Notes: a model not told the origin generated them from the letters alone. DNA of 64,000 bases from Pseudomonas oryzagri (GCF_020831405.1 NZ_JAJHPU010000041.1:62001-126000), one strand, 5' to 3'. Numbered from the stretch's first letter, positions 8,288 to 18,847 are shown. A program made the numbers and translations.

Positions 8288-9250
8288 GTGACTCGAAAAC
8301 ATCGTCGTAACTGGCCCTGGCACGTCCTCACCGGCGTGATCCTGGTGGTCATGGCCTACGGCCTCTGGTACTCCACCTCCCTGATTTCCTACGAGTGGCG
8401 CTGGAACCGCGTCCCCCAGTACTTCGCCTACCACGCCGAGGAGGCGCAGCGCGCCGCCGACTACGGCACGGTGACGGCGATCGCCGAGGACGGCGAGAGC
8501 GCGCAGGTCACCCTCAGCGCCGAGAGCGGCGGCGAGCAGGTGCTGCGGGTGGACCGAGACAGCCTGCAGGTTGCCCAGGGCGACGACGTCTCCGAAGGCG
8601 ATCTGGTCGGCGTGACCCGTCACTGGCAGGCCGGCCCGCTGCTCTGGGGCCTGTGGACCACGCTGTGGATTTCGGTGGCCGCCGGCGCCCTCGGCCTGCT
8701 GATCGGTCTGTTCACCGGGCTGTGCCGGCTGTCGAACAATCCCACCCTGCGCGACCTGTCCACCGTCTACGTCGAGCTGGTGCGCGGCACGCCGCTGCTG
8801 GTGCAGATCTTCATCTTCTACTTCTTCATCGGCACCGTGCTCAACCTGTCCCGCGAGTTCGCCGGGGTGGCGGCGCTGGCGTTGTTCACCGGCGCCTACG
8901 TCGGCGAGATCGTCCGCGCCGGCGTGCAGTCGATCGCCCGCGGGCAGAACGAGGCGGCCCGCTCGCTGGGCCTCAGCGCCGGCCAGTCGATGCGCCACGT
9001 GGTCCTGCCGCAGGCCTTCAAGCGTGTGCTGCCGCCCTTGGCCGGGCAGTTCATCAGCCTGGTCAAGGACACCTCGCTGGTCTCGGTGATCGCCATCACC
9101 GAACTGACCAAGAGCGGCCGCGAGGCGATCACCACCTCGTTCTCGACCTTCGAGATCTGGTTCTGCGTCGCCGCCCTCTACCTCGTCATCAACCTGCCGC
9201 TGTCGCACATCGCCAGCCGTCTGGAGCGGAGGCTCGGGAAAAGTGATTGA
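8288..9250 (+). CDS. Polar amino acid ABC transporter permease
   Basis: A 320-residue inner-membrane permease of the His/Glu/Gln family. One N-terminal membrane segment (about 12-33) is followed by a soluble stretch of roughly 80 residues and then the canonical permease domain starting at [13 protein letters not shown]. The cytoplasmic EAA loop that contacts the ATPase is clear ([20 protein letters not shown]). GTG is the start; the nearby ATG at 8272 is out of frame. The stop overlaps the start of the ATPase gene by 8 bases, which implies translational coupling. Confidence 0.93.
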   Translation: MTRKHRRNWPWHVLTGVILVVMAYGLWYSTSLISYEWRWNRVPQYFAYHAEEAQRAADYGTVTAIAEDGESAQVTLSAESGGEQVLRVDRDSLQVAQGDDVSEGDLVGVTRHWQAGPLLWGLWTTLWISVAAGALGLLIGLFTGLCRLSNNPTLRDLSTVYVELVRGTPLLVQIFIFYFFIGTVLNLSREFAGVAALALFTGAYVGEIVRAGVQSIARGQNEAARSLGLSAGQSMRHVVLPQAFKRVLPPLAGQFISLVKDTSLVSVIAITELTKSGREAITTSFSTFEIWFCVAALYLVINLPLSHIASRLERRLGKSD

Positions 9251-9977
9251 AGTCCGTCATCTGGTGAAAGTGTTCGACGCCCGCGGCCACGAGGTGCGCG
9301 CGGTGGACGACGTCAGCACCTCGGTGCAGCGCGGCGAGGTGGTGGTGCTGATCGGCCCCTCGGGCTCCGGCAAGTCGACCTTCCTGCGCTGCCTGAACGG
9401 CCTCGAGGAGCTGGACTCCGGTTCGGTGAGCATCGACGGCGTCGACCTGGCCGATGCCAAGACCGACATCAACGCCTACCGCCGCGAGGTGGGCATGGTG
9501 TTCCAGCACTTCAACCTGTTCCCGCACATGACCGTGCTGGAGAACCTGTGCCTGGCGCAGAAGGTGGTGCGCAAGCGCGGCAAGGCCGAGCGCGAGGAGA
9601 AGGCCCGCGCGCTGCTGGCCAAGGTCGGTATCGCCCAGAAGGCCGACGAGTACCCGTCGCGGCTGTCCGGCGGCCAGCAGCAGCGCGTGGCGATCGCCCG
9701 CGCGCTGTGCATGGAGCCCAAGGTGATGCTGTTCGACGAGCCGACCTCGGCGCTCGACCCGGAGATGGTCGGCGAGGTGCTGGACGTGATGAAGACCCTG
9801 GCCCAGGAAGGCATGACCATGCTGGTGGTGACCCACGAGATGGGCTTTGCCCGCGAGGTGGCCGACCGCGTGCTGTTCTTCGATCACGGCAAGCTGCTCG
9901 AGGACGCGCCGCCGGCGCAGTTCTTCGAGCGCCCGCAGGACCCGCGCGCGCAGAGCTTCCTGCGTCAGGTGCTGTAG
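9243..9977 (+). CDS. Polar amino acid ABC transporter ATP-binding protein
   Basis: A 244-residue ABC ATPase that powers the adjacent permease from the cytoplasmic face. It shows Walker [10 protein letters not shown] near residues 38-46, Q-loop MVFQHFN, signature LSGGQQQR, Walker B VMLFDEP, the D-loop SALD and the switch His in VVTHEM. It starts at GTG 9243 inside the end of the permease gene. The family is the GlnQ/HisP-type amino acid importers; substrate not determinable here. Confidence 0.95.
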   Translation: MIEVRHLVKVFDARGHEVRAVDDVSTSVQRGEVVVLIGPSGSGKSTFLRCLNGLEELDSGSVSIDGVDLADAKTDINAYRREVGMVFQHFNLFPHMTVLENLCLAQKVVRKRGKAEREEKARALLAKVGIAQKADEYPSRLSGGQQQRVAIARALCMEPKVMLFDEPTSALDPEMVGEVLDVMKTLAQEGMTMLVVTHEMGFAREVADRVLFFDHGKLLEDAPPAQFFERPQDPRAQSFLRQVL

Positions 9978-9990
9978 GGAAGGCAGTGCT

Positions 9991-10010
9991 CCCCGGCGCT
10001 CGCGCCGGGG
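9991..10010. other. GC-rich hairpin between convergent genes
   Basis: CCCCGGCGC and GCGCCGGGG form a perfect 9-bp stem with a 2-base loop, just after the ABC ATPase stop and before the end of the convergent rsmE gene. No U tract is present, so intrinsic termination is unproven. Confidence 0.35.
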
Positions 10011-10077
10011 GCTCGGAGCAGCGGAGCAGGGTGGCTGGCCAAGCGGTGGAAAGCGCGCGCAGGCCTTTCCGACAGGC

Positions 10078-10788
10078 TCAGAACAGGCGGGCGAGCAGCG
10101 CGGTGACCGCGGTTTCCACGCGCAGGATGCGCTCGCCGAGTTGTACCGGGGCGAGGCCGGCTTCCTGCAGCTTGTCCACCTCGTAGGGAATCCAGCCGCC
10201 TTCCGGGCCGATCGCCAGGGTCACCGCGCCGTCCACCGCGCGCGGGCAGGGCGGCCAGGCTCCGGGATGGCCGACCAGGCCGAGCGTGCCGTCGGCCAGG
10301 GCCGGCAGGCGGTCCTCGACGAACGGCTTGAAGCGTTTCTCGATGACGACTTCCGGCAGCACGGTGTCGCGCGCCTGCTCGAGGCCTAAGATCAACTGCT
10401 CGCGGATCGCCTCGGGAGTGAGGAACGGCGTCTGCCAGAAGCTCTTCTCCACCCGGTAGCTGTTGAGCAGCACCAAACGCGGCACGCCCATGCTGGCCAC
10501 GGTCTGCAGCACGCGCTTGAGCATCTTCGGCCGCGGCAGGGCGAGCAGCAGGGTCAGCGGCAGCTTGGCCGGCGGGCTCTGGTCGAGGGTCTCCACGGCG
10601 ATTTCCGCCTCGTTCGCCTCCAGACGGAGGATGCGTCCCTCGCCCATCCGCCCGCCGAGGCGGCCGACGCGCAGGCTGTCGCCGCTCTCGGCGCGATGCA
10701 CCTCGTGCAGGTGCTTGAGGCGCCGGCCGCGCAGCAGGGCGCGGCCTTCGGCGACGAAGTCGCCGTCCTCCAGCAGCAGCAGGTTCAT
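10078..10788 (-). CDS. rsmE: 16S rRNA (uracil-1498-N3)-methyltransferase
   Basis: Methylates N3 of U1498 in 16S rRNA using S-adenosylmethionine. The 236-residue protein has an N-terminal PUA-like RNA-binding region (about 1-70, [15 protein letters not shown]) and a SPOUT methyltransferase domain with the knot signature AIGPEGGW near residue 190 and [11 protein letters not shown] near the C-terminus. Its start overlaps the tatC stop (ATGA), so it is the last gene of the tat-containing transcription unit. Confidence 0.95.
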   Translation of the reverse strand: MNLLLLEDGDFVAEGRALLRGRRLKHLHEVHRAESGDSLRVGRLGGRMGEGRILRLEANEAEIAVETLDQSPPAKLPLTLLLALPRPKMLKRVLQTVASMGVPRLVLLNSYRVEKSFWQTPFLTPEAIREQLILGLEQARDTVLPEVVIEKRFKPFVEDRLPALADGTLGLVGHPGAWPPCPRAVDGAVTLAIGPEGGWIPYEVDKLQEAGLAPVQLGERILRVETAVTALLARLF

Positions 10789-11594
10789 GCCTGCGGCGCC
10801 GGCGGCTGGTCGTCGTCGCGGGTAACCAGGGCGGTGCCGGCTTCGTTGTCCTCTGCCTTGTGCGGGCGACGCACCAGGGCGCCGAAGAACAGGCCGATCT
10901 CGAACAGCAGCCACATCGGCACGGCCAGCAGGGTCTGCGAGAAGATGTCCGGCGGGGTGAGCACCATGCCGACCACGAAGCAGCCGACGATCACGTAGGG
11001 GCGGCTCTTCTTCAGGGTTTCCACGTCGACCAGGCCGATCCACAGGATCAGGAAGGTCGCCACCGGAATCTCGAAGGCCGCGCCGAAGGCGAAGAACAGG
11101 GTGAGGACGAAGTCCAGGTACTCGTTGATGTCGGTCATCATCGCCACGCCGTCGGGCGTCACGCTGGCGAAGAAGTGGAACATCAGCGGGAAGACCAGAA
11201 AGTAGACGAAGGCCATGCCGCTGTAGAACAGCACGATGCTGGAGGCCAGCAGCGGCAGGGCGATGCGTTTCTCGTGCTGGTACAGGCCGGGGGCGATGAA
11301 GCCCCACACCTGGAAGAGGATCACCGGCACGCTGAGGAACAGCGCCACCCAGGCGGTGAGCTTGAACGGGGTGAGGAACGGTGAGGCCACCCCGGTGGCG
11401 ATCATCGTCGCGCCTTCCGGCAGGTAGGCGCGCAGCGGCGCGGAAACCAGGGTGTAGATGTCCTGGGCGAAGTAGAACAGCCCGGCGAAGATCACCAGCA
11501 CCGCGATCACGCAGCGCAGCAGGCGCGTACGCAGCTCGGTGAGGTGGGCCACCAGGGGCATTTCCTGGTCGCTCGGAGGAGTCTGGTCGGTCAT
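10785..11594 (-). CDS. tatC: Twin-arginine translocase subunit TatC
   Basis: The polytopic core of the Tat export system; with TatB it recognises twin-arginine signal peptides of folded proteins. The 269-residue protein begins with the typical [11 protein letters not shown] helix, then six membrane segments, including [20 protein letters not shown] and [11 protein letters not shown]. It is encoded between tatB and rsmE with 4-base overlaps on both sides, indicating one tightly coupled operon. Confidence 0.97.
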   Translation of the reverse strand: MTDQTPPSDQEMPLVAHLTELRTRLLRCVIAVLVIFAGLFYFAQDIYTLVSAPLRAYLPEGATMIATGVASPFLTPFKLTAWVALFLSVPVILFQVWGFIAPGLYQHEKRIALPLLASSIVLFYSGMAFVYFLVFPLMFHFFASVTPDGVAMMTDINEYLDFVLTLFFAFGAAFEIPVATFLILWIGLVDVETLKKSRPYVIVGCFVVGMVLTPPDIFSQTLLAVPMWLLFEIGLFFGALVRRPHKAEDNEAGTALVTRDDDQPPAPQA

Positions 11595-12067
11595 GGCGAA
11601 CGGGGCGGCTCACTGGGGGTGGCCGGCTGGCTTTCGGCCGGCGCGGTCGGGCCGGGCGCGGCGGGGGCGGCCGGCGCCTGGGCGTTCTGGTGCTCGGGCA
11701 GCGCGGCCAGACGGCTGTTGGCGGCGATCGGCGCGTTGGCCTGCTCGGCGGTGGGCGCCGCTGGAGCAGGCGCAGCACCGGCAGCCGGCGCAACGGCGCC
11801 CGGCGTCACGGCGTCGCTGCTCGCCGGCGGCTGGCTGGCCTGCTGCTGGCGCTCGAGGGCGAGGATGTTCTCGTTATGGATCTGCCGGCGGATCTCGTCG
11901 GCGCCGATCTCGCGCTCGACCTCGGTCTTGATCGCGCTGAAGCTGCGCTTCAGGCGACCGATCCACAGGCCGGCGGTGCGCGCGGCACCCGGCAGGCGCT
12001 CGGGGCCGAACACCAGCAGGGCGACCAGGCCGACCAGCAACAGCTCGGAAAAGCCGATATCGAACAT
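11591..12067 (-). CDS. tatB: Twin-arginine translocase subunit TatB
   Basis: Partner of TatC in the Tat substrate receptor. The 158-residue protein has one N-terminal membrane helix ([15 protein letters not shown]), the hinge GPERLP and an amphipathic helix (about 25-75). The C-terminal half is an Ala/Pro-rich tail of low complexity, likely disordered, which is variable in this family. Gene order tatA-tatB-tatC is standard. Confidence 0.96.
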   Translation of the reverse strand: MFDIGFSELLLVGLVALLVFGPERLPGAARTAGLWIGRLKRSFSAIKTEVEREIGADEIRRQIHNENILALERQQQASQPPASSDAVTPGAVAPAAGAAPAPAAPTAEQANAPIAANSRLAALPEHQNAQAPAAPAAPGPTAPAESQPATPSEPPRSP

Positions 12068-12076
12068 GCGGCCGAC

Positions 12077-12331
12077 TCAGTCCTTGCGCACCGGGGTTTC
12101 GACCTTCTGGGCCTGGCCCTCGATGGTCTGCGGCTTGTGCAGCGTGTCGGCGCTCGGTGCCTGGGGCTGCGCGTCGGCCGGCTTGTCGCCTTCCTCGGTG
12201 TTCACCGCCTTGCGGAAACCCTTGATCGCCTCGCCGACGTCGGAGCCGAGCGTCTTCAGGCGCTTGGTGCCGAACACCAGGACGACGACGATGAGGATGA
12301 CCAGCCAGTGTTTCCAGTCGAAGATACCCAT
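12077..12331 (-). CDS. tatA: Twin-arginine translocase subunit TatA
   Basis: Forms the protein-conducting assembly of the Tat system. The 84-residue product has a short N-terminal membrane helix ([13 protein letters not shown]), the [10 protein letters not shown] hinge and the amphipathic helix [11 protein letters not shown], then a charged, soluble tail. It lies 9 bases upstream of tatB and 24 bases downstream of hisE. Confidence 0.97.
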   Translation of the reverse strand: MGIFDWKHWLVILIVVVLVFGTKRLKTLGSDVGEAIKGFRKAVNTEEGDKPADAQPQAPSADTLHKPQTIEGQAQKVETPVRKD

Positions 12332-12355
12332 GAGATTACCCTTGCAGCGAAATGG

Positions 12356-12706
12356 TTAGGCGGACGGTTGACGGGCAGCCTTCTCGGCGTGCCCGGAGAG
12401 GCCGAAGCGGCGATCCAGCTCGTCGAGCACCGCCTGCGGATGCTGGCCGAGGGCGGCGAGCATGACCAGGGAATGGAACCACAGGTCGGCGGTTTCGTAG
12501 ATCAGGTCGCTGCAGTCGCCGCTCTGCGCGGCGTCCTTGGCGGCGAGGATGGTTTCCACCGATTCCTCGCCGACTTTCTCCAGAATCTTGTTGAGGCCCT
12601 TGTGGTACAGGCTGGCCACGTAGGAGCTGTCCGGGGCGGCGTTCTTGCGCGCTTCCAGCACCTCGGCCAGGCGGGCGAGGGTGTCGTTGCTGCTCTGTTC
12701 ACTCAT
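12356..12706 (-). CDS. hisE: Phosphoribosyl-ATP pyrophosphatase
   Basis: Catalyses the second step of histidine synthesis, releasing pyrophosphate from phosphoribosyl-ATP. The 116-residue all-alpha protein carries the MazG-like metal-binding helices ([13 protein letters not shown] and [15 protein letters not shown]). I placed the start at the ATG of MSEQSSND, which overlaps the end of hisI by 8 bases; the frame extends upstream into hisI without meaning. Encoded separately from hisI rather than as the fused HisIE of enterics, and linked to the tat genes as in other pseudomonads. Confidence 0.95.
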   Translation of the reverse strand: MSEQSSNDTLARLAEVLEARKNAAPDSSYVASLYHKGLNKILEKVGEESVETILAAKDAAQSGDCSDLIYETADLWFHSLVMLAALGQHPQAVLDELDRRFGLSGHAEKAARQPSA

Positions 12707-13103
12707 GGCGGTGGCCCTTGTGCTCGTAGATGGCATGCGGGTCCTTGATGACCGCATCGACGGTTTGCCAGGCGCCATCGGCGTAGACGCGATAGAAGCA
12801 GCTCTCGCGGCCGGTGTGACAGGCGATGCCGCCGAGCTGCTCGACCTGCAGGACGATGACGTCGGCGTCGCAGTCCAGGCGCAGTTCGTGCAGCTTCTGC
12901 ACGTGGCCGGACTCCTCGCCCTTGCGCCACAGCTTGCCGCGCGAGCGTGACCAGTAGATGGCGCGGCCCTCGTCGACGGTGAGCTGCAGGGATTCGCGGT
13001 TCATCCAGGCCATCATCAGGATGCGCCCGGTCTTGTGGTCCTGGGCAATCGCCGGGACCAGCCCGTCGGCGTTCCAGTGAATTTCGTCCAGCCAGTTGCT
13101 CAT
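12699..13103 (-). CDS. hisI: Phosphoribosyl-AMP cyclohydrolase
   Basis: Third step of histidine synthesis: opens the purine ring of phosphoribosyl-AMP, with a zinc site. The 134-residue protein shows [10 protein letters not shown], the core [18 protein letters not shown] and the metal-binding cysteines in RLDCDADV and [12 protein letters not shown]. It heads the hisI-hisE-tatABC-rsmE set and overlaps hisE. Confidence 0.96.
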   Translation of the reverse strand: MSNWLDEIHWNADGLVPAIAQDHKTGRILMMAWMNRESLQLTVDEGRAIYWSRSRGKLWRKGEESGHVQKLHELRLDCDADVIVLQVEQLGGIACHTGRESCFYRVYADGAWQTVDAVIKDPHAIYEHKGHRHE

Positions 13104-13179
13104 TGCGTGTTCGCTTGTCCGGGGCGCATTGGGCGCCGGTTCACAATTGGGTCAGTTTGCCAGTGCCGCCGCGCGCTGG

Positions 13180-14760
13180 CTATCGGCGCAGGACCAGGTA
13201 CAGGCCGCCGGCGAGCATCACCCAGGCCGGCCAGGTGTCGACAGCGGGCGCCAGGCCCTGGCTGGCGGCGCCGAGCAGCAGCACGGCGCCGAGCAGGCGC
13301 TCCACGCCGGAGCTGCGCGGCGGCGTAGCGGGCGCGCAACCCTGGCCGAGGCGATCCAGCGCCGCCCGGGTCTTCTTGGCCAGCACCGGCATCTGCTCGG
13401 CCTGGCTCTGCAGGTTGTGCAGCAGTCGCAGCGGACTCATGCGCTGGCGCATCCAGCGCTCGAGGTAGGGCTTGGCGGTGCTCCATAGATCCAGCTCGGG
13501 ATACAGCTGGCGGCCGAGGCCCTCGATGTTGAGCAGGGTCTTCTGCAGCAGCACCAGTTGCGGCTGCACCTCCATGTTGAAGCGCCGCGCGGTCTGGAAC
13601 AGACGCAGCAGCACCTGGCCGAAGGAGATGTCCTTGAGCGGCTTCTCGAACACCGGCTCGCAGACGGTGCGGATCGCCGCCTCGAAGTCGTTGAGCCGGG
13701 TCTCGGCCGGCACCCAGCCGGAGTCGATGTGCAGCTGCGCCACCTTGCGGTAGTCGCGCTTGAAGAAGGCCAAGAGGTTGCGCGCCAGGTAGTCCTGGTC
13801 CTCGGCGGTGAGGCTGCCGATGATGCCGCAGTCGATGGCGATGTACTGCGGGTCGTGCGGGGTGCGGGTGCTGACGAAGATGTTGCCGGGGTGCATGTCG
13901 GCGTGGAAGAAGCTGTCGCGGAACACCTGGGTGAAGAAGATCTCCACGCCGCGCTCGGCCAGCTTCTTCATGTCGGTGTGCTGGTCGTGCAGGGCGGCCA
14001 GGTCGGTGACCGGGATGCCGTAGATGCGCTCCATGACCAGTACCTTGGGGCGGCACCAGTCCCAGTACACCTGCGGCACGTAGAGCAGCGGCGAGCCGTC
14101 GAAGTTGCGCCGCAGCTGCGTGCCGTTGGCCGCCTCGCGCAACAGGTCGAGCTCGTCGAAGATGGTCTTTTCGTAGTCGCCGACCACCTCCACCGGGCGC
14201 AGGCGCCGGGCGTCGGCGGAGGCGCGCTCCATCACTCTGGCGAGGGCGAACAGCCAGGCCATGTCCTGGCGGATCACTGGCTCGAGGCCCGGGCGCACCA
14301 CCTTGACCACCACATCCTCGCCGCTTCTGAGCTGGGCGGCGTGCACCTGGGCGACCGAGGCGCTGGCCAGCGGCTGGTGCTCGAAGCGGCTGAACACCTG
14401 GTCGATCCGTGCGCCGAGCTGCTGCTCGATGAGCGCTACCGCCTGCTCGGGCGGGAACGGCGGCACCTGGTCCTGCAGGCGCGCCAGCTCGTCGGCGATG
14501 TCCGGCGGCAGCAGGTCGCGGCGGGTGGACAGCAACTGGCCGAACTTGATGAACACCGGGCCGAGGTCTTCCAGGCTGCGGCGCAGGCGCTCGCCGCGCG
14601 ACATGGCCAGCGGCGCGCGCGGCAGCCAGTGCCAGGGGGCGGCGCGCAGCAGGGCGTGCAGCCACCAGGGCAGCGGCAGGTCGAGGAGCAGGTCGTCCAG
14701 CTGGTAGCGGACGACGACCTGCTGGATACGGATCAGGCGGCGCAGGGCGAGCAGCTTCAT
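13180..14760 (-). CDS. ubiB: Ubiquinone biosynthesis kinase-like protein UbiB
   Basis: A member of the ABC1/ADCK atypical kinase family required for ubiquinone synthesis. The 526-residue protein has the family KxGQ motif ([11 protein letters not shown] near residue 65), the A-rich nucleotide loop region ([13 protein letters not shown]), catalytic-loop residues HADMHPGN and metal-binding IDCGIIG, and hydrophobic helices at the extreme C-terminus that anchor it to the membrane. The ATG at 14760 is four bases after the ubiJ stop; the frame extends upstream to 14850 without homology. Operon order ubiE-ubiJ-ubiB. Confidence 0.96.
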   Translation of the reverse strand: MKLLALRRLIRIQQVVVRYQLDDLLLDLPLPWWLHALLRAAPWHWLPRAPLAMSRGERLRRSLEDLGPVFIKFGQLLSTRRDLLPPDIADELARLQDQVPPFPPEQAVALIEQQLGARIDQVFSRFEHQPLASASVAQVHAAQLRSGEDVVVKVVRPGLEPVIRQDMAWLFALARVMERASADARRLRPVEVVGDYEKTIFDELDLLREAANGTQLRRNFDGSPLLYVPQVYWDWCRPKVLVMERIYGIPVTDLAALHDQHTDMKKLAERGVEIFFTQVFRDSFFHADMHPGNIFVSTRTPHDPQYIAIDCGIIGSLTAEDQDYLARNLLAFFKRDYRKVAQLHIDSGWVPAETRLNDFEAAIRTVCEPVFEKPLKDISFGQVLLRLFQTARRFNMEVQPQLVLLQKTLLNIEGLGRQLYPELDLWSTAKPYLERWMRQRMSPLRLLHNLQSQAEQMPVLAKKTRAALDRLGQGCAPATPPRSSGVERLLGAVLLLGAASQGLAPAVDTWPAWVMLAGGLYLVLRR

Positions 14761-14764
14761 GCGG

Positions 14765-15379
14765 TCATTCGCTTTCCAGGCGGCGGGCAAGGCGCTCGCC
14801 GCGCGCCTCGAGGCGGTCGAGGGCGAGCTTGAGCTCGTCCAGTTGGGCAAACTGCGCTTCGGCCTCGTTGCGACCGACCAGCGCGCGCGTCTCCTCGGCC
14901 AGCCAGTCGGCCAGGCTCAGGCGCAGGCTGGCCAGGCTGTCGGCACCCCAGGCCGCGGCGCCCTGCAGGGGGCGGGCCAGCGCCACGGCGCCGAGCGGGC
15001 CGAGCCATTCGGCCAGCGCGGCCTGCCAGTCCAGCTCGAGGTCCTGAAGGATGGCGGCCAGTTCGAGCAGGCAGCCGCTGTTGCCGTCCAGCTCGACGTC
15101 CGGGGCGTGCAGCACGGCGGTCTTGTCGCGGCGCACGGCGAGCTCAAGCAGGCGGCTGGCCGGGGCGCGCAGGGTGCAGTCGGGCAGGGCTTCCCAGTGG
15201 CCGGCCAGGCGCAGGCCGTCGCTGCCGGGCAGCAGATAAAAGTGCAGGCTGGGCGCCGTGCAGACGACGGCGATCACCCGGCCCTCCAGCGCAGCCAGGC
15301 GCGGCAGCGCGGTGGCGTCCAGCGCCAGCACCCGGTTGAGGCCGGCCTCGACGCCGGCGAGCAGCGCGGTGGTCAGCAT
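14765..15379 (-). CDS. ubiJ: Ubiquinone biosynthesis accessory factor UbiJ
   Basis: A 204-residue SCP2-domain protein that binds ubiquinone intermediates and scaffolds the Ubi complex. The SCP2-like lipid-binding domain covers about residues 15-115. The C-terminus has a helical, coiled-coil-like segment ([23 protein letters not shown]). It overlaps the ubiE stop by one base and precedes ubiB, which supports the assignment. Confidence 0.93.
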   Translation of the reverse strand: MLTTALLAGVEAGLNRVLALDATALPRLAALEGRVIAVVCTAPSLHFYLLPGSDGLRLAGHWEALPDCTLRAPASRLLELAVRRDKTAVLHAPDVELDGNSGCLLELAAILQDLELDWQAALAEWLGPLGAVALARPLQGAAAWGADSLASLRLSLADWLAEETRALVGRNEAEAQFAQLDELKLALDRLEARGERLARRLESE

Positions 15380-16149
15380 CAGGGCTTGATGCCGCGGTGC
15401 AGGGCGACGATGCCGCCGGTCAGGTTGTGGTAGGTGACCAGGTCGAAGCCGGCGTCGACCATCATGCCCTTGAGGGTTTCCTGGTCGGGGTGCATGCGGA
15501 TCGACTCGGCCAGGTAGCGGTAGCTGTCGGCGTCGTTGGTGATCAGCTTGCCGGCCAGCGGCATGAAGGCGAACGAGTAGGCGTCGTAGGCCTTGCCGAG
15601 CAGGGCACTGGACGGCTTGGAGAACTCCAGCACCAGCAGGCGGCCGCCGGGCTTGAGCACGCGCAGCATGGAGCGCAGGGCGTCTTCCTTGTGGGTGACG
15701 TTGCGCAGGCCGAAGGCGATGGTCACCACGTCGAAGTGGTTGTCGGGGAACGGCAGCTTCTCGGCGTCGGCCTGGACGAAGGTGACGTTGCCGGCCACGC
15801 CGCAGTCGAGCAGCTTGTCGCGGCCGACCTTGAGCATCGAGTCATTGATGTCGGCGAGCACCACCGCGCCGGTCGGGCCGACCAGGCGGGAAAACTGGCG
15901 GGTCAGGTCGCCGGTGCCACCGGCGATGTCGAGCACGCGGTTGCCCGGGCGCACGCCGGATAGCTCGATGGTGAAGCGCTTCCACAGGCGATGCATGCCG
16001 CCGGACAGCACGTCGTTCATCAGGTCGTACTTGGCCGCCACCGAGTGGAACACTTCGGCCACCTTCTTCGCCTTCTGGCTCTCCGGCACGTTCTGGTAGC
16101 CGAAGTGGGTGGTCGGCTCGGCGGAATCGGGCTTGCGCGGTTCGCTCAT
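15379..16149 (-). CDS. ubiE: Ubiquinone/menaquinone C-methyltransferase UbiE
   Basis: Transfers the C-methyl group from S-adenosylmethionine during ubiquinone (and menaquinone) synthesis. The 256-residue product has the family signature [21 protein letters not shown] in two parts: YDLMNDVLS near residue 40 and HRLWKRF after it. The SAM motif [12 protein letters not shown] lies near residue 72 and the second signature [13 protein letters not shown] near 150. It is the first gene of ubiE-ubiJ-ubiB. Confidence 0.97.
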   Translation of the reverse strand: MSEPRKPDSAEPTTHFGYQNVPESQKAKKVAEVFHSVAAKYDLMNDVLSGGMHRLWKRFTIELSGVRPGNRVLDIAGGTGDLTRQFSRLVGPTGAVVLADINDSMLKVGRDKLLDCGVAGNVTFVQADAEKLPFPDNHFDVVTIAFGLRNVTHKEDALRSMLRVLKPGGRLLVLEFSKPSSALLGKAYDAYSFAFMPLAGKLITNDADSYRYLAESIRMHPDQETLKGMMVDAGFDLVTYHNLTGGIVALHRGIKP

Positions 16150-16296
16150 GTCGCAGTCACCTGAAAAAATGTGGCGGCCATTCTAATCGTCACCGCCGCC
16201 TTTGTCTTGAAGCTGCCTGCCAGGCGCTGTGGCAGTTTGTCTCGGCGATATGGGGGTGTTTTCCACGGGGTGGCCATCCATCCTGCGGGGAGCGGC

Positions 16297-16668
16297 TCAG
16301 AGCATCAGCTTGACCACCGACTCGTCGGGGTCGCGCGACTTGCCGGCGGCGGCCAGCGCGCTCAGATAGTCCGCCCACAGCTGCTCCTGGCGGGTGGCCA
16401 GCTCGTACAGGTAGTCCCAAGTGTAGAGGCCGCTGTCGTGGCCGTCGTCGAACACCAGCTTGAGGGCATACTGGCCGGCCGGCTCGGCGCCCTTGAAGCC
16501 GACGTGCAGCTTGCCGTACTGCAGGATGGGGTTGCCGTGACCCTGCACCTCGGCCGATGGCGAGTGCACGCGGAGGAATTCGGCGCTCAGCTGGTAATGC
16601 TGCTCGCCGTAGTGCAACTCGAGGGTCTTCGAGGCCTTGTGCAGCTTGATGGCGGAGGGGATGGGCAT
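16297..16668 (-). CDS. DUF971 (GBBH-like N-terminal domain) protein
   Basis: A 123-residue protein consisting of one DUF971 domain, the small zinc-ribbon-like fold also found at the N-terminus of gamma-butyrobetaine hydroxylase. Typical features are LHYGEQHYQLSAEFLRVHSPSAEV and the DDGHDSGLYTWDYL end. Function unknown. ATG at 16668 has GGAG at correct spacing. Located directly downstream of hslVU on the same strand, as in P. aeruginosa, so co-expression with the protease genes is possible, though a palindromic element lies between. Confidence 0.88.
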   Translation of the reverse strand: MPIPSAIKLHKASKTLELHYGEQHYQLSAEFLRVHSPSAEVQGHGNPILQYGKLHVGFKGAEPAGQYALKLVFDDGHDSGLYTWDYLYELATRQEQLWADYLSALAAAGKSRDPDESVVKLML

Positions 16669-16692
16669 GGGGGCTCCTGCGGGTGATGGCCC

Positions 16693-16778
16693 GTAGGGTG
16701 GACAACTCGCGCAGCGACTGTCCACCGCTCGGGCTGCGGGGGGCGGTAGAAAACCGCTGCGCGGGTTTTCCACCCTGC
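16693..16778. repeat. Palindromic intergenic repeat with two nested hairpins
   Basis: GTAGGGTGG (16693-16701) mirrors CCACCCTGC (16770-16778). Inside are two hairpins: GGTGGACA (16697-16704) with TGTCCACC (16719-16726), and GGTAGAAAACC (16745-16755) with GGTTTTCCACC (16764-16774, one mismatch). The layout resembles the REP-like palindromes scattered between genes in Pseudomonas. It sits between hslU and the DUF971 gene. Confidence 0.6.
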
Positions 16779-16828
16779 GGCCATGGTCGCCCGGGTGGGT
16801 AACCGCGCAGCGCTGCCCGCCGTCCGGA

Positions 16829-18169
16829 TTACAGGATATAGCGCGACAGATCCTCGTCCTGCGCCAGCTCGCCGAGGTGGCTGTTGACGTAGGCGCCGTC
16901 GATGGTGATCGGCCGGCCGCTGTGGTCGGCGGCCAGGTCGCCGGCGCTGAACGACACTTCCTCGAGCAGGCGTTCGAGCAGCGTGTGCAGGCGGCGCGCG
17001 CCGATGTTCTCGGTCTTCTCGTTGACCTGCCAGGCGATCTCGGCCAGGCGCTGGATGCCGTCCTGGGCGAACTGGATCTCCAGGCCCTCGGTCTTCAGCA
17101 GCGCGCAGTACTGCTCGGTCAGCGAGGCGTGCGGCTCGGTGAGGATGCGCTCGAAGTCCTGTGGGGTCAGCGCCTTGAGCTCGACGCGGATCGGCAGGCG
17201 GCCCTGTAGCTCGGGCACCAGGTCGCTGGGCTTGGCCAGGTGGAAGGCGCCCGAGGCGATGAACAGGATATGGTCGGTCTTGACCATGCCCAGCTTGGTG
17301 TTGACCGTGCAGCCCTCGATCAGCGGCAGCAGGTCGCGCTGCACGCCCTCGCGGGACACGTCGGCGCCGCTGACGTTGCCGCGCTTGGCGATCTTGTCGA
17401 TCTCGTCGATGAACACGATGCCGTGCTGCTCGACCGCCTCCAGGGCGCGGGCCTTGAGCTCCTCCTCGTTGACCAGCAGCGCGGCTTCCTCGTCGCGGAT
17501 CATCTTCAGGGCGTCCTTGACCTTGAGCTTGCGGGTCTTCTTCTTGCCCTTGGAGAGACCGGAGAACAGGTTCTGCAGCTGGCTGGTCATCTCCTCCATG
17601 CCCGGCGGGGTCATGATCTCGACGCCGGTCGGCGTGTCGGCCACCTCGATGTCGATTTCCTTGTCGTCCAGCTGGCCTTCGCGCAGGCGCTTGCGGAACA
17701 GCTGGCGGGTGTTGGAGTCCTCGCGGCTCGCCGGTTCGTCGCCGAAACCCTGGCGCGCGGGCGGCAGCAGGGCGTCGAGGACGCGATCCTCGGCGGCCTC
17801 CTCGGCGCGGTAGCGCATCTTGTGCACTTCCTGCTCGCGCAGCATTTTCAGCGCGGCGTCGGCGAGATCGCGGACGATCGACTCGACGTCGCGGCCGACA
17901 TAGCCGACCTCGGTGAACTTGGTCGCCTCGACCTTGATGAACGGCGCATTGGCCAGCTTGGCCAGGCGGCGGGCGATCTCGGTCTTGCCGACGCCGGTCG
18001 GGCCGATCATCAGGATGTTCTTCGGCGTCACCTCGACGCGCAGCTCGGCGGGCAGCTGCATGCGCCGCCAGCGGTTGCGCAGGGCGATCGCGACGGCGCG
18101 CTTGGCGTCGTCCTGGCCGATGATGTGGCGGTTGAGTTCGTGGACGATCTCGCGGGGCGTCATGGACAT
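16829..18169 (-). CDS. hslU: HslU, ATPase subunit of the HslVU protease
   Basis: AAA+ unfoldase that feeds substrates to HslV. The 446-residue protein has Walker A GPTGVGKT (56-63), pore-loop signature GYVGRDVES, Walker [11 protein letters not shown], sensor region FIASGAFH, an I-domain inserted at about 110-245 and the C-terminal tail LSRYIL that docks onto HslV. It follows hslV by 24 bases. Usually heat-shock regulated; I did not identify a sigma-32 site. Confidence 0.97.
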   Translation of the reverse strand: MSMTPREIVHELNRHIIGQDDAKRAVAIALRNRWRRMQLPAELRVEVTPKNILMIGPTGVGKTEIARRLAKLANAPFIKVEATKFTEVGYVGRDVESIVRDLADAALKMLREQEVHKMRYRAEEAAEDRVLDALLPPARQGFGDEPASREDSNTRQLFRKRLREGQLDDKEIDIEVADTPTGVEIMTPPGMEEMTSQLQNLFSGLSKGKKKTRKLKVKDALKMIRDEEAALLVNEEELKARALEAVEQHGIVFIDEIDKIAKRGNVSGADVSREGVQRDLLPLIEGCTVNTKLGMVKTDHILFIASGAFHLAKPSDLVPELQGRLPIRVELKALTPQDFERILTEPHASLTEQYCALLKTEGLEIQFAQDGIQRLAEIAWQVNEKTENIGARRLHTLLERLLEEVSFSAGDLAADHSGRPITIDGAYVNSHLGELAQDEDLSRYIL

Positions 18170-18193
18170 GAAAGGGGGCTCCGGAAGACGCGC

Positions 18194-18724
18194 TCACTGG
18201 GCGCAGTCTTCTTCCTCGATGGTCAGATTCTGGTTGGTGAACACGCAGATGGAGCCGGCGATGTTCAGCGCGGTCTCGGTGATTTCGCGAGCCGACAGCT
18301 CGGTCTTCTGCAGCAGGGCCATGGCCGCGGCCTGGGCGAAGCCGCCACCGGAGCCCATGGCGATCAGGCCGTGCTCGGGTTCCACCACGTCGCCATTGCC
18401 GGTGATGATCAGCGAGGCGTCCTTGTTGGCCACCGCCAGCATGGCTTCCAGGCGGCTCAGCGAACGGTCGGTGCGCCAGTCCTTGGCCAGCTCCACGGCG
18501 GCACGGATCAGGTGGCCCTGGTGCTTCTCCAGCTGGCCCTCGAAGCGCTCGAACAGGGTGAAGGCGTCGGCGGTGGCGCCGGCGAAGCCGGCCAGCACCT
18601 GGCCGTGGTAGAGGCGGCGCACCTTCTTGGCGTTGCCTTTCATCACGGTGTTGCCGAGCGATACCTGGCCGTCGCCGCCCATGACGACTTTGCCGTTGCG
18701 GCGGACTGAAACGATGGTGGTCAA
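18194..18724 (-). CDS. hslV: HslV, peptidase subunit of the HslVU protease
   Basis: Proteasome-like threonine peptidase that forms a double hexamer. The 176-residue protein begins [20 protein letters not shown]; removal of Met exposes the catalytic Thr2, and Lys33-type lysines lie in [19 protein letters not shown]. It is encoded just before hslU and downstream of the SPOR-domain gene and argS. Confidence 0.97.
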   Translation of the reverse strand: MTTIVSVRRNGKVVMGGDGQVSLGNTVMKGNAKKVRRLYHGQVLAGFAGATADAFTLFERFEGQLEKHQGHLIRAAVELAKDWRTDRSLSRLEAMLAVANKDASLIITGNGDVVEPEHGLIAMGSGGGFAQAAAMALLQKTELSAREITETALNIAGSICVFTNQNLTIEEEDCAQ

Positions 18725-18847
18725 GGGAGCGATCTCCAGCAGCTGGACGCGGGGGCATCCGGGATGCGGGGAGATATGGGGGATGACGCCGGGGTTTTCA
18801 ACCGCCTGCCGGCGGATTGGCGGCAGGCGGTTGAGGGCGGGACTGGC

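Noticed and set aside
13558-14832. Long plus-strand frames opposite ubiB, argS, priA and hslU (for example here and 19424-21538, 21631-23799)
   Set aside because: All are antisense to well-recognised genes and show no family features.
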